Counted from the stretch's first letter, positions 37,701 to 52,000 are shown. The stretch is DNA of 64,000 bases from Endocalyx cinctus (GCA_001600455.1 BCKC01000007.1:921394-985393); one strand, 5' to 3'. Notes: generated from the letters alone by a model not told the origin. Made by a program: numbers and translations.

Positions 37701-40700
37701 TAGTGCTGAAACGTACGGGCCGAAAGTAAGAAAGCAAAGGTTTTGCACGATTGAGGGGTCTCTGTGAAGGCAGAACTCTAATGATCCTTAAGTTTGGTAC
37801 ACGACATATATGATCAACTTCTTAGTAAGCTGGTCACATATATCTCCAATGAAATATCCAATGAAAAAGGACGAATAATGCGTTTTCACGAATTAATAAT
37901 AATAATACTCTTATGTGATGTAGTGTTCAAAAGTGTTCAGAAGTGTGGTAGGTTTAGGACGTTTATCGCGATACCTGTAATACCTCCTTGTGGTAAGCAC
38001 ACAACTTTTCTTCCTCTTCGCCACGCATACGACGTTCAGAAATTTGAACATCTAGTACAGAAGTAAAGGAGTTAAAAATAAGAGCTAAGAGTAGTTAATT
38101 GGTTACACATTTGAAGGACGGTTCGGTCGGTTACAACACGGGCAGTGAGGCTCGCACTACATACACAACCGCTGGACTTTGATCTGACTTCTTTCATCGC
38201 TACGCTAGGCGTTCGCATAAAAAAAAAGAGAGAGACAAGCGTCTGCTATATTAGGTAGTATAATATATTGTATACATACCCTACATCAAAGTAGGTATAT
38301 TCGCCGGTTGGTTTGCTTCTTTCTAGTTTCCCTCGAACTACTGCCCGTAGAAGCAAGCAGAACGAATATCATGTTTTCAATTTACTTTTTATTTATTTCG
38401 TTTCATTTCATTTTATTTTGTTTTCCTTCGACATTATCCTGTGACCAATGTGAATAGCAGATAGCATCTATACTATAGTATAAGTATGCTAAGCGCTCTC
38501 CAATTAAAACCTCCCGATTTTGTATTTCTCTTTGCTTATTCCCATATCGAAGCCAACAAGCCACCTGGCTCTCGGTTACCCGCCACTTAACGGCATATGT
38601 GGAATTTTCTTTTTCGCTTTTTTATCGAATAAAATAATCCCATTAAGGGACAAGATCGGCTTATATCTTCCGAACTGCCTAACTATTAGAAAAAGGCGTC
38701 TTTTTTTTCTCTTTTCTTTCTTTCTTTCTTTCCTTCTTGTTGATGACTGTAGGTGTACACCAAAAAAGAAAGAGATAGAGGGGGAAAAAAAGGGACACAA
38801 CCGCTTTTAGGTATTTTGTACTTGATTTTAGCTTTTCTGGGGTTGTGTTAAGGGGAATAAAAAAAATAAAATTCCAGGATCGTCAAACCCTAATAGGGGT
38901 ATTTCAATCCAAACATTTCCTATGCGAATCCGAATACCGATTGACCTACATTAGTGATTCATGACTGCTTGATCTTGTAATAGATTGAAAAGAATAAAAA
39001 AAAAAATTATTCGGTGAAACATAGTAAATGGAAACAATTCGGAATCATACCCGACACATCTATGATAGCCTATCTCTTTTCTCAAAATGACTCCTTATTT
39101 GATCGGGGAGAAACTGGTGGATAAGGTGTACTTCTTCCAAAAAGTGCTGGCAGCTTAGGGAACTTTTCTTTGTCGTCATTATGTGGTGTTACTCGCAGCC
39201 ACGATAATCTGATAGCTTAGATAAAGCGTCGTCCACGCACAGTTGTCAGGGAGGGAAAAAAAAAAGCTAGTTCGGTCCCGAAATTACTTCGGTCCCGAAT
39301 CTCGCATCTCTTGCCGCATACACACACACTTTCCCTCTCTCTTTGACGAAGCAAAAATAAGCCCTCCATTATAGTTCTGCATATGTAGTGAACTTTAGTA
39401 CTTAGGCGAGAAAAAAAGATGATTGCATGTGGAAAAGTCACCTAAATCCGAGGCGTTGGGTTTTTTTTTCGCAGTGTGTTTGTCGATAACTGGCCGCCAC
39501 CATCCTCCCTCGGCACAGTCGAGAATCGTGGCTTGAATCTCTTCTTCCTTTCTTCATAATACCCCGATGTAGGTCCATGAAGGTGAGAATAATCGCGATT
39601 TGCAGTTAAGGCGTCGTTGAATATGAAGGATTGCCTGAAAGGCAAAGGGTCATCTAAGGTGGCTTGTCGTTTCGCATGGGTTATCGCAGCTCCATGCTCC
39701 TGAATACGCGTGGGGCGAGGATTAGGGATGTTGACGCGAAGCAGGGAGGTAGGGGTTATCTGCTCACCTCACCTTCACCTCTGTGATCGCCGACAGCGTT
39801 GAAGCCTTGAGATCGTACAGGTCGGCCCTTACCCCCATGACTGTCAAACTAGTATGCTCTCTGTTTTTTTTTTTTTTCTCTCCCTTGTTTTATTTTCGTC
39901 TTCGCTATGTTCTGCATCTCTCGGTATGCGGTGGAAAGTAGTTCTCACAAGAACTTATGGTGGCTGACCTTGGACCCCATGGTTCGTGGTTCGAGATGTT
40001 GTGTAAGGATCACGATAAGATGCGTAGGAAGTATGCTATACGCTCCGTAGGGCTACGGAAGCAGCTGCGAAAGAACCGTAGAATCGCCACTTTCGTTATG
40101 AGATATCATACCAATAGTCAATTGCTCCTACATGATCCTTCTAGACTCGGGAATAAATTCTTTTTCGAGTAACACCCTTCATAGGTCAGAGTAAAGGAAT
40201 ATGTTGAATGCATTATCTTCTCGAATCAAAGGGGGGCTTGAGGGGTCTTTCTCATTTATTATGCCATGCCCGTTGGACACGAGCTAGTTTGTCAGCCTCT
40301 TGTTCACTCGGGCTTCGGACGTCCAGACCCGGCGGTGCCCCAACTTCCTGGACACGGAAATCAGTAAGGGGACCCTTTAGGCTAGGGATGTACTTTACCA
40401 CTCTGATCAAGCCAACATCGTGATAGCTCTAACGCCTTTGGAACCCACGCAATAATACCGGCAAAATCCACCCTCGTGCCTCTGCTACGGCGTTCCCCGC
40501 ATCGAGAATCACTTTTTTTTCTCCTTACACGTGTGAATGTGGATGCCTTGCAGCAATAGTCTACAGTTACACGTGGGAATCGTTCTTCGAACGCTGGTTA
40601 GTATTATTCCGGTAGACATATATACACTCCACATTCGTAATCCGGATCACGCGGCTTCAATGTATGTAGATCAGTGTCTATAAGCCCTATATATGAAGAA

Positions 40701-41737
40701 GCTATTTGTCCACTGACTTTTGATATTGATAAACACTTTGATGTGTTGAACATGAGTATGTTCCTATGTGTATGCGTATAGATTCTTTCCTCATCGGCTT
40801 GAACTTATTATCTGAGGGGGAGTATGGCCGCCCTTCCCCTAGAAGATTGATGTACGCGTACAAATCAGGTTACGGACGTGGGGCGAAGCTTGTATTAAGA
40901 GTTCTTGTTTATACCTTACGAGTTTCGGTATAATAATGATGTTGTGTATTTACGTTCTACAATAATAGCGTCTCTCTCAACTGGAAAATATTTGCTTAGA
41001 GATTCAACAATATAATTATTAAATAACAGGAAGAGAAGCAACTTGATATATCAACACTCATAAGAGTATTGTTATCGTAATAACTATAGTCCGTACTCGA
41101 AGCCGCACAAGACACAACGGCGTTACTTCATGACAGGGTAGCGAGAGCGTACACACCTCATGCAAGTTAACTTGATTCTGAGACAACTAACAAGAAAATT
41201 AAGTCATTTTTGTGCGCGCACTACCTAGATATTGTCGTCGTTGTCGTCACAATACGAAGTTGGTACCCGTTATCTATATACTGTTATATACGAAAATCTG
41301 AAGAAGATTACTAGTCGTTCCTCTGGTTCGTAGTTGTTTTCACGTTTACTGTTCGGAACCGAACTGGAGGAAACTAATATCCCAAAGCTAGGTGGAGGGG
41401 TATGGGGGAAACCTAAAGACTATACATAGGTAGGTATCATAATCATATTAGGTTGTTTATTATGCATGCGCGGTTTAAAATAAGGGGAGGTGGAGGGAGA
41501 AAAGACCGCGAATCTTGATTTGACACACTTGTCTGTCGACGTCTGTCCATCGTAATCTCTGAGACATCTGACCATCGGAATGTCTCTTCTTTTACACAAC
41601 TTCTCCTGAGCAAACTTTTTCTCTTTAATTTTTGGCGGCCAGCGGCATACGCGGCCGTTTGCTTTGCGATACGTCAATCATGATCGTAGTCTAAACTAGA
41701 GTTTTTGCGAGCCAAAAAAAGGAACTCGATTCGTCAT

Positions 41738-42938
41738 CTATGCTTGGGTACTCTCTTCTATATCTAGATCTGAAACCCCAAAATTCTTTAAAATCCAACA
41801 ATCCTTCTGACCTCCTCTACTCACCCCCCATGTCCAACTCTCATCAAGGTTACCCTTTCCGATGGCGTAGGCAACCGCCGAGCTGCGCCGATCAATATGA
41901 ATCAACACCATTCTGTTGAGAGGCCATGACAGAACATCCAACCACCATCGAGCGAAACTTCCAGCCTCGTTTGCATGAAGTTCAGGGACCTTTGTATCCG
42001 GGTATAGGCGTGGGCTCAAGCAGAACGTCAACTAAGAACCGGGTAACGAACAGCTGGTGTAAGAAGGTGTGTGCCCGGGCCGGCAATAAAATCGAAGATG
42101 GATGGACGCATGCTACAACCCCTGTCCTGGACTATGGTATCAACAAGGGCCTATGCGAGGGGGCAGTGGGGGGTGATATTACGCTGTCGATGACCGGTCA
42201 GGGTCGCAGGAAGACACCCCAAATCGCTGGAAGATCGGGGCTTAGAAGTACCGGGCATGATATGACGGGTGATCATGCCCGTCAGACTTACCTCTCCAGT
42301 CGGCGAAGGAGAAAGATGGAGAGGGGCGTGCTTACAAGAGTTGGAGGTTGGAGAACATAACAGGGCAGGACAAAAAAAAAGAATATTTGTTGGACGGGGC
42401 TCGGCACAAAGATGAAGGATGAATGGCGTAGGATCTTCCGTAAAGGACCCCTGGCGTCAAGACAAGCCAGTGACAGGTGAGCAGCTTGCTTCAACATTTG
42501 TTGTACGGTCATTCTATAGCCTGTCAACTGAAAGATGGAGTTGAAGAGAAGAATCAAACAGAATCTAGAACTATTCAAAATCATGCTTGTCTGGAGTGCA
42601 TCAGCGCGTTATGTACTGAGAACGTGGACAGCGATTCTTGCGTCAGCAGTTTCAGGTTAAGTTCACGAGATACGATGAATAGGCAGCTTATATCACGGAA
42701 GGGGACCAGAACTATCGGGAGATGTGTCAATGTGAAAACTGAAGAAATGGAAACAATTTCCGATCGGCTTATATTTTCGTCGCGAGGGATAGGCAGACAG
42801 GCCAATGGGGTGATCATTCAGCGGCTCTATCAGCTCATCATCATCAGTCTTGATGACGGGCCGGCTCACTTTTTTTTTTTGACTCTCGGAATCATGGCTT
42901 ATCTATCACCTAAAAATGCTAATAATGCTGATTTCTAG
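41738..42938. other. ORF-rich island of unknown nature
   Basis: Open frames of 97 codons on the minus strand (41738-42031) and 144 and about 153 codons on the plus strand (41926-42360, 42477-42938) sit together. Their base composition is less AT-biased than the surroundings. None shows a recognisable domain, and the two longest plus-strand frames are in different phases. The third begins at GTG, not ATG. This may be a fast-evolving or decayed gene, or chance; I cannot assign a coding strand. Confidence 0.2.
42252..42281. repeat. 10-bp perfect inverted repeat (hairpin)
   Basis: CGGGCATGAT at 42252-42261 and its exact complement ATCATGCCCG at 42272-42281 are separated by a 10-base loop. A second, overlapping stem pairs GACGGG (42264-42269) with CCCGTC (42278-42283), so the two stems exclude each other. 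No known terminator or riboswitch class is recognised. Confidence 0.65.
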
Positions 42939-43676
42939 TTGACGCCGCTATCGATCATTCTGCCAGTCTTCCTCGAGCTGTCAACTAGTTACCAAAAAGT
43001 CTTCATTCGAAGTGCATGGATATCTGGAGCGAGATTATTGTGGCGGACGTATGTATCAATCATCTATCGAGGATATTTCTACGAGTTACGTATCTACGTA
43101 CAAACCGCTCACGGCATCACGATAAAACAAAATCTCACCCTATCAGAGAGTAGTTGCCTATTGCTTCGCTCCGTGGCTGTTTGAAGCAGATGATCCTTGC
43201 AATAGTTGCTTATATATTATACCTTTCAGCTGTCACCTTAGAGCAAATTAGCAGCGAGCGATAGCGCAATCCATCTCTGTCTTACCCGAACTACCCGATC
43301 TCTATCTTTGGGGTAAGAAACACCTTGAGATTATGACTTAGTGCTAACATATTTATATTTATATTTATCATGTTATGCTTGACGTATTGATAATACTCAT
43401 CCCTCGGGGCGAGAGAGCGTATTATATACCTATTAATGCGAGCTGTGATGCCCTAATGTATCCACTCGTAACGCCTTGATAACTAACCTAGGTTAACCTT
43501 TTCTTACCAACAATTAGAATGTACCAAAAATAACACGATTTGAAATTTATTATGAGCTGTCTGGAGATCAGCTAATCTATTGTCACAACGTACTACACTC
43601 ATACGCGAGGTAGGTGTCCTTTGAAAACAGTATCAGCGACAGACTCGAAACTTTAGTAGCTGTTGTTGAGACTAGG

Positions 43677-46600
43677 TTAATCCGCAGCAGCCCTCGCTTT
43701 TTCGATCCGAAGTTCTTTCCGAATTAGGGGTTCTTCTATTTCCCAGCTGTCTTCGAACACTGTCGGCAATTGTTCAAAGGCATTTGGTACGCAGTCCATA
43801 CCGAGGTCTTTAACCACTTGGAATGCTCCTGTTCCAACTGTCATAGTCTGTCCCATGATGATCTTTTCACTGACTCCCTCGATGCGATCACCTTTCATAC
43901 CCGCAGCCGCGTCGAACAGGTGATCTGGAGTCTTTTCGAATGAGGCAAGTTGTAGAACACTGTCGCGCATTTTGGAAAGACCAAATCGCGTAATTCCCAA
44001 TATTTCGCCTTTATAAGTCATTACGTCGGCGAGCAATTCCATGTGCCGGGGGTCAATGTTCATGCCGCTCATGACACTTGCAATTTCTGTTGCTATTGTA
44101 GCTCTTGCTGCTTCGATACCTAGGACATCTCGGCACTCCAAAACACTATTGGTTCGAGTCTTGGTTCCAATTACACCTTCGGTATTCATGCAGGATCGTA
44201 ACCCGTAACCTTCAACGAGCACGGTATTTAATGCTTCCTTGTCATCTTGCTGAACAATTGCTCGTGTTGCGTCGGGATAGCCCGAGATAGGAACAGCCGG
44301 CAATACGCGCTTGAGGTGGCTCACCCGTGATATCAAATCCGTTTTAGCTTCAGCAATGGCTGCCTTGGTCCGAGGCGCTCGCTTGTTTGCCGCGTCAAAA
44401 TCAACGTGCACTTTGATTTCAATAGATGCATCCTCTGGAAACACGTTCATATCGTCATGGAGGATCTTGAGCTTCTTCTGTTTAGAGATTGCAGCAACGA
44501 TATCCCACAGAGAGATTCCGAGGTGCATGCTTTCCAAAGTTTCGGTGTTGATGTGAAGTGTGATGAAAGCTCGTTCGGCTTGCCATTCGTCGTCAATGAA
44601 TCGTAAGACATCTTCAACGTACGTTTTCTCAATACGAGCTCGGACTACTTTGGCAGCTTCTATCTGCTTGTTATTTTCCAAGGGGCAAGTGATAACCGGA
44701 GTGCTGATCAGCTTTGAGGCGTTGATGATTTCTTTGATACGTGGTACACCCTGGGTAATACTCATACCAGCGACACCCGCGAAATGGAACGTTTTAAGAG
44801 TCATTTGAGTTCCAGGTTCGCCGATAGACTGTGCACCGACAGCTCCCACTGCATGGCCTGGCTCTACACGTGCTTTTTTATACTTCTCTAAGCATAACGA
44901 GATAAATTTCCTCAATGTTCTCTCGGATAGTTTTGCCACCCTTTCAGATGCCATCTTGCTAAAGAGATGTTCATCGTCGAGAATCTTGTCTACATCCATT
45001 GAGTCTCGTGTTAATTCTGGCCTCTCGGTTAGGCCATCGAGCTTCGCAGCTGCTCTGAATTTCGACTGTTTTGCTGCTAGTTGCAGTACGTGGTTTTCGA
45101 TGGTATCGAGAAATCTTCGTGCACTTTCATGTTGATCCACTGCGTAGTCACTTTCGTCCTTGTATCCCAGAGGCTCGTCATATAATAAGCCTCGCCTCTG
45201 ATAGCGATCACGCTCGGCTTGAAGAATTTTCTGACAAAGTTCGACGATTTCAAAAGGTAATAGCGCACGGTCCGAATTCTTCCATGTTAAGGCGACAGCA
45301 TGGGAATATGTACGTTTGAAGTTCACAGGCACAGCTTCACCTTCCATATCTACCGGATCCAGATTGTCTGCGCCGAATTGGAATTGCACAACACCACCAC
45401 CTGACGTTCGAACCGTATCGTCGTATTGGGTTGAAAGATCTTCTAGTGACTTCATAAGACGCCGAGACATATATCCTGTTTCTGCAGTCTTGACGGCAGT
45501 ATCAACCAATCCTTCTCGACCCGATATAGCATGGAAAAGGAACTCTGTTGGTAGCAGACCGGTATAGAAACTATTCCTCACGAAACCTTTTGCAAGGGCG
45601 TGACGGGTATTTTTATGAAAGTGCGGCAATGTGCGATCTTGAAAGCCATCGGCAACTCGGGCGCCTGCGATAATCTGTTGACCGACAGCAGCAATCATTT
45701 GGGCAACGTTGATGTTGGAACCTTTGGAGCCCGATGAAGCCATGATCCACGGCGCATTGTTGCTACTCAAAGATTGGATGCAGTACTCTCCAGCCAATTG
45801 ACGAACTTTACTCAATTCACCAGAAATCTTAGCCTCCAATGTTTCTTCCATGGAACAACCTGTAGCTTTTGGCAACTTCTTTTGATTGAATTGATTGATA
45901 TATTCATCTGAAACCTTGTAAGCATCTTCAACCAGTTTGTTCTTTGCCTCGGTGAGTGCTGCGGTAGGAAAGACATCACCAATGCCAATCGAGAAGCCCC
46001 TGTTCGTTAGCATTCGAGCGCAAAGCTTGGCCAGCCGATTCATGGCTATTACAGCTTCGTCTGGACCGAAATCTCGTAGGATGACGTAGAAGATAGAATC
46101 TTTCTTGCCTGACCCAACTGTCGATTTGTCCATCCTTCCGCATAGCACTTCGGAGTTTCTGACCACTAGCCAGCCGTCGTTGGGGCACATATCATTTGCC
46201 AGTGGCGCGGCGCCTTTGAATTCTCTGCATTTGGCGTCCAGATTCACTGTGACCGGACATGCATTATTTGGTTTCATGAGCATGCTAAACACTTGCTTCC
46301 CTGTCCAAAGCCGTTTAGGTTTTATGACGGCAGGCGGAGGAAGATCAATATGGGTAATTCCATCCATCATATGCATGACGATATATTCAAATGTCCTGCG
46401 ATCAAAGAAATTGTCTTTCCCGCTGAGGAGGTAGGCGGCAGTAATGAAATCTTGGGTAGCAGCAATGATGGGCTCTCCGTTCTTTGGAGTAGCTAGATTG
46501 TGCTTAACGCCCATGAGGTTGATGGCTTCCGCGCGAGCTTCTTCCGTTTGAGGTACATGAAGATTCATCTCGTCTCCATCAAAATCTGCGTTGTAAGGCG

Positions 46601-48192
46601 TGCAGACACATTCGTTGAGGCGAAATGTTCTCCAAGGACGGACTTTAGCCATATGACTCATGATGCTAAGCTTGTGAAGTGACGGCTGACGGTTGAACAG
46701 GACAATATCACCGTCCTCTAGGTGACGCTCAACAATATCACCGTATCTGAGTTCTTTTGCAATTAGGCTCTTGTCGCCAAATCTTAGAGACACTTTGACG
46801 GGAGGCGCGTCGCCATTGTGTTTTAGAAGTATCTGGGCTCCTGGCCAAACATCTGGCCCATTGATAATACATTGCTTTAGTTTTTGGATATTCTGCCTGT
46901 TAACTCTCTCAGGATACGTGAGGTTTTTCGCTACTAGCTGCGGTACAGCGACTTGATCGATACCAAGGTTGGGGTCCGGTGAAATAACGGTTCTCCCCGA
47001 GAAATCGACACGTTTTCCAGATAGGTTACCACGAAAACGTCCCTGCTTGCCTTTCAATCGTTGGCAAAATCCCCTCATAGACTTCATACCGGTGTTTTGT
47101 AGACCCGGAACGTCGCTATTTACATACACGGCAATCTGAAGCTGGAGGAATTCCCACTGTTCCATAATTGTCTGGAGAGAGGTGCCCTTCTGCAACGCAG
47201 CGCGGATAAGACCACATGCGAAGACGATGTCGGATAGTCTTGCGGTAAGATCATCTTCGTTACTTGCACCTTCTTGGGCGACCGACGGCCGGATACATAC
47301 AGGAGGAGCTGGAAGATACTGCCACAGGAACATTTCTGGTCTTCCTTCAGACGGGTTGAGGCCAAGTAATTCACAGTCCGAGGGGCTAATCTGCTTGAAG
47401 AGATTCAAGACTCTGAGAGGGTTTAAATCCTCGAATGCTTTTTTAAGATGTTTCTCTAGGTCATTGACGTGCTTTTTTGCCTCGATAAAAGAACTGTCAA
47501 ATTCGACCTTGCTCGGCGGAGGTTGTTTTTTCTGGGAAGTCGACTTATTGAAGGAGACGAATTTGTCGTGAACGATCTTGAGGGCGCCTACTTTTCGAAT
47601 CTGACCATTGACAGCACCACAATATGGGCATTGCTTAGCTTTCCTACACTGTTGGTTGATCTTCTTGCAGATTGCGGTCCTTCGCATATTATCGATGAAA
47701 GGTCGTCTCAGTTCCTTGAGAAATAGCCGTCGATCCGATTCAACCAACAAGACGCGCGAGCAATCCTTGCAAATGTTCTGTAGAATATTGATAGTGAATT
47801 TTATGTATCCAATATGGAACGCTGGTAGTGGTAGTCGAACGTGACCGAAGTGTCCGGTACAGTCGTTCAGTCGTTGGTTACAGGTCGAACAATATCCTGT
47901 CTTGCTCGAAATACCCTAGAAAAGGAATATTAAGTTAAAATAGTTCGATGAATTGATTTAATAATAATTCATCACATACCAATCGTTTATCTAACACACC
48001 ATTCTGCGCAGGTTCTCTTCCTTTATCAACATCGTACATGGTTCTATCAGATACTTCTAAAACGGCTTGGTTGACAATATCCTGGTTCGATTGGATACCG
48101 AACTTGATCTGTTTGAATTTCTTCGGTAGCTTATCGACTACCTGATGTTTGACCGGCGCAACAGCGCTGTCTGTGTCTTTCGTCGCCATCAT
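43677..48192 (-). CDS. RPC1: DNA-directed RNA polymerase III largest subunit
   Basis: CDS is complement(join(43677..47915, 47980..48192)), 1483 residues, the normal size for this subunit. The 64-nt intron begins GTATGTG and ends TTTTCTAG. Removing it restores the N-terminal zinc-binding clamp: CSTC at the start of exon 2 followed by CTGHFGH. A second zinc pair pattern is CKDC and CPYC. The absolutely conserved active-centre motif NADFDGD is at 513-519, whose three Asp bind catalytic magnesium. The bridge-helix/trigger-loop region (GREGLVDTAVKTAETGYMSRRL; AVGAQSIGEPGTQMTLKTFHFAG) is intact. Family features favour Pol III over Pol I or II: there is no CTD heptad tail and the C-terminus is short. 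It transcribes tRNA, 5S and other small RNAs in the nucleus. Two adjacent ATGs (48192, 48189) are possible starts. It is divergent from the DDHD gene. Confidence 0.96.
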
Positions 48193-49080
48193 GATGCGGG
48201 ATAACTCTATAACTTTTATGGTTGTTCGACCTGATGAAACTCGAAGTCTTTATTAGATAACGATGGTGGGAGGTAGCTAGAAATATTCAGCCAAACAACA
48301 GCTTCTGCTTGTTGCTCAATATATATGTCTGCTAGCACAACATCGCGTACAGACTCAATGATACTTTCGCGACCTTCAGAACCGGTGTTTCGCTGTTGCT
48401 TATCATGGTAATGTTATAATTTAAGGAAAGGATTGGTAAAGAAATTTAAGAGAAAGAAAGAGAAAAAAAAAAAAAAAAAAAAAAGTTTGAGCTTCCAATG
48501 AGGCTAAAACAGTCATACGCTGAAAAGAGTCAACTTGTACCCCACCATTGTATTTTATGGACTAAAGCGTCTTTAGCAGGGTCTAAAGGTAAGTGTTATA
48601 TGCATGTACTAACTATATAAGGCTAATATGTTCCGAGGGGTCGGTGGGCCAGCGGGGTACAGGTACCTAGGGCTGCCTAGGCAAGCTCATCAGCGTATCG
48701 TCATAGGTCTATCTAAGTCCCTAGCATACCTAAGAATTTAAACACGACATAAGACATAAGCTACCATACCGACAAAATACACACAGTATAGCTTCCATAC
48801 TTAAGACCTCAAGTATATTACCATGTGATACACTCCATTTCTATGGAAATGAAAACACCTTTTCAAAAGTGGTTTTTGTTTTGGCTATTATCTTACCTTT
48901 TTTTCTGATGTTTTCAAATCAAACCTGCTACGACAAACTAATATAGCTACTTAATTAATACTTTAAATCACCCCTTTACAGTTTGACTTTTCATCTTTAA
49001 AACGATCTGTCTTGGCTTTCTTTTTCGTACTTTTGAGACCGTTTAAATTGACGTAATACGACATCTACCATATTCGATAT
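48193..49080. promoter_or_regulatory. divergent promoter region of RPC1 and the DDHD phospholipase gene
   Basis: About 890 bases separate two divergent start codons. The region contains a 22-nt A run at 48463-48484, which may act as a nucleosome-excluding tract, and AT-rich sequence near 48860-48970. No gene is visible in it. Promoter function is inferred from position only. Confidence 0.5.
48463..48484. repeat. A22 tract
   Basis: A run of 22 A following GAAAGAAAGAG, about 270 bases upstream of the RPC1 start codon. Poly(dA:dT) tracts of this length commonly disfavour nucleosomes at fungal promoters. Confidence 0.8.
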
Positions 49081-52000
49081 ATGAGAATAGCTTGTCGTCG
49101 AATAACATCCTGCCGAGTTTTTACGAGACGACTCTGGAGTGTACCGCGTAGCGTTTTCCGATGGCCCTCTGGCCAGTCCGCGAGAATGTCTCCAGGCAAT
49201 GATGGACCACCCGCGTCCGCTTCTAAGAAAGTAGAGAAGAAAGATGACAAGAAGACGGAAAAATCGTATCTTGCGACTGCGGTAGACTCCATTAATCCAT
49301 GGACCACCAGTCGTAATACTACCCCAGCTGCAGCCCCGAAGGACACTACGACTATACCAAAAGCGCCGCCCGTAACTACCAAGAAGGCCGATGATCACAG
49401 TACTAGTACATTCTACGGCCGGAGTTTGAAGAGCTACCCGCCCGACTGCCCGCCGCTGAAAGTGATGTGGTTCCATGCCGTGGATGTAAGCCTGCTTAGA
49501 CCCTCGGCCCCATAACCTTTGCTAATCTAATTCACGCTTGCTTCTTAGGTTCCGAAACGAAAACCACAATTTCTGAAGACGAATAAGGAAGCCGACAAGT
49601 CTAAACCTCTACCGCAGCCGAAGAAGTTTACACCGTTCTCGGAAGATGACTCTCGGTCGATTGAAAATTCCTATCAGAAACTGCTGGAAGAGATGGAAAA
49701 TGAGCGTGGCCAAAGCGGCACCAATAGAGCTAATCGATCTGGCTCTCAGCGTAAGCGAGGCATATCGATCGACAGTACGAAGAACACAAATATGGGAAAT
49801 GATACCCATAGCGTGGAAAGCGGCCTACGAGTTCCCGTCAATGAAGATTTCTTGTTTGATGTCGATATCGAGAAGCGCGAGCTAGCGCCCGTTTACTGGT
49901 TGGGTCCCGTATATCATGTTAGACGTGGAACTTGGTTCTATCAAGAAGGTTCGGCGATCAGGCCTTGCGAGGAGAATCTGGCGGCGCAACTGGAAGAAGG
50001 TTATCTCAAGATCAAACCATGGACGTATCCGGCGAGGATTCGTAGCAACTCCGGAGCTCATGATGTAACTCCTAAACCATCTACCGAAAATCTGAAGTCG
50101 GCGGCAAAAGCGCAAGGCGACGGCTCCTTGAAACCATTGCCCGCTCAGACTTCCCACCAACCGCAGACATATCGCCTCTTTGGTACACATATGAATAGCA
50201 TAGCAACATATCAAGATTCAACTACCGCTTGGCTCTCTTCCGAAAGTGTCTTCTCCTGGGTCACGTCGACTGTCTATGAAAGATTTGCTGGCGGTTCTTA
50301 TATGAACGGTGTCAAACTTATCCGCGGATATACGGACCCAGCTAAGGCTAAGGATGTAAAACGGCCGCCTACGCCAGTAACTGCTACATTACCTCCTCAA
50401 CAACCTGAAGATACTAAGGCAGAGAAGGCCCTAAAACGTAGATCCGCTCCTCCTAGTAGTCGTTCGGAGAGCAAGGAAGAAATTGGTGAAGACGACGAGG
50501 ACACTCGTTTTGAGGCAGAGAGGCGAGAAAACCTTGCCAAGCGGCAAATATCTTCCTACATGGAGAGCTCTAACGATCCCGATCAACAGGAGGAACAGAT
50601 CAGGCAACGTGAAGAGCAAGAGATCCAGGATGACTATACTGGCCAAGAGGGTGAGACGCAAGGTCGCGAGATTGAGCATTTGGTTCTTGTTACTCATGGT
50701 ATCGGCCAGCAATTAAGTTTGAGGTAAGCTTCTATACTAGTGTCCTGTCACTCATTGTGCTAACTCGGTTTTTAGAATGGAGAGCGTTAACTTTGTACAC
50801 GATGTGAATGTTATGAGGAAAACTATTAAAGGTGTTTATGCGCAGTCGGCAGATTTGAAGGCCTTCAACTCTGAAAGCGGGACTGGGCCAGGAAATTGCA
50901 AGATTCAAGTACTTCCCGTATGTTGGAGGCATCTCCTAGACTTTCCCAAACGGAGAGAGAAGAAGGCAGAGACCGACCTTGGCGATGTTGACGAGGATGA
51001 AGACGAATGTAAGTACTCTTCTATACCCCTTTCCCGGTGCAATTCACAGCTGATCATTCCCAGATCCTTCGTTGGATGATATCACCATTGAGGGTATGGC
51101 CTTCGCTCGCTCGCTCATGTCAGATCTCGCTCTAGACGTGCTACTATACCAGAGTGCGTATCGAGAACAAATAACTGAAATAGTGCTTAAGGAGTCCAAT
51201 CGTATCTACAAGCTGTTTTCAGAACGGAATCCAGAGTTCAAAGGCAAAGTCCATATAATTGGACACTCACTCGGTTCGGCTATCATGTTTGATATCTTAT
51301 GTCGACAGAAGGAAAAAGCAAGGCCAGGAGAGAGCCTTCGCAATCCGCTTCGGGCTTGGCCTTCAGAAGACCGTGCAGCGCAGGCAAAAGATTCTGGTGA
51401 ATTGGTATTCGACTTCGAAGTAGATGACTTTTACGCTCTAGGCTCGCCTGTTGGGCTGTTTCAAATGTTAAAAGGCCGTACAATTTCAGCTAGACATTTG
51501 CCGCATGCCGCGCCATCGGAGAGTCCGTTGAATCCAGAACGCATCAACGATCCATTTCTCACAAGCATGTCTGCAGATCGTCGAGTTTCTGCTATAACCG
51601 GACTTCCATTCTCGGTGTCGTCGCCCAAAGCTCGCCAGATATTTAACATCTTTCACCCATCAGACCCAATCGCCTATCGCCTAGAGCCGCTGATATCACC
51701 GGCGATGTCATCACTCAAGCCACAAGCACTACCTTACACGAAAAGGGGTATTTTCGGCACCGTAGCGCCTCAAGGTCTCTCCGGTATCGGCGTAAAAGTC
51801 GGCCAGAGCGTCAGCGGACTCTGGTCTAGCTTCAGCGCGGGCATTGCGAGCAACTTGCTCAACCGCAGCCTCGGATTTACCAACGAGGAAGTAGCCAGCT
51901 TCAACGCGGCCAACAGCACCCCTCTCCAGACGCCCGGGGCGGGCGCGAACATGGCGTCCGGCGGCGTCATCTCCGACGCGAACGCGCAGTCGGAAAAGAC

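Larger units (their letters stand above)
34702..43676. other. 9 kb gene-poor stretch between the melanin cluster and RPC1
   Basis: I see no gene I can defend. The first several hundred bases should be the promoter of the Cmr1-like gene. Most of the remainder is AT-rich with homopolymers. An island around 41.7-42.9 kb is more GC-rich, has several unusually long consecutive open frames and a strong double hairpin at 42252-42283. It is the best place to look for an unannotated gene or RNA. The right end is the 3' flank of the RNA polymerase III subunit gene. Confidence 0.6.
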
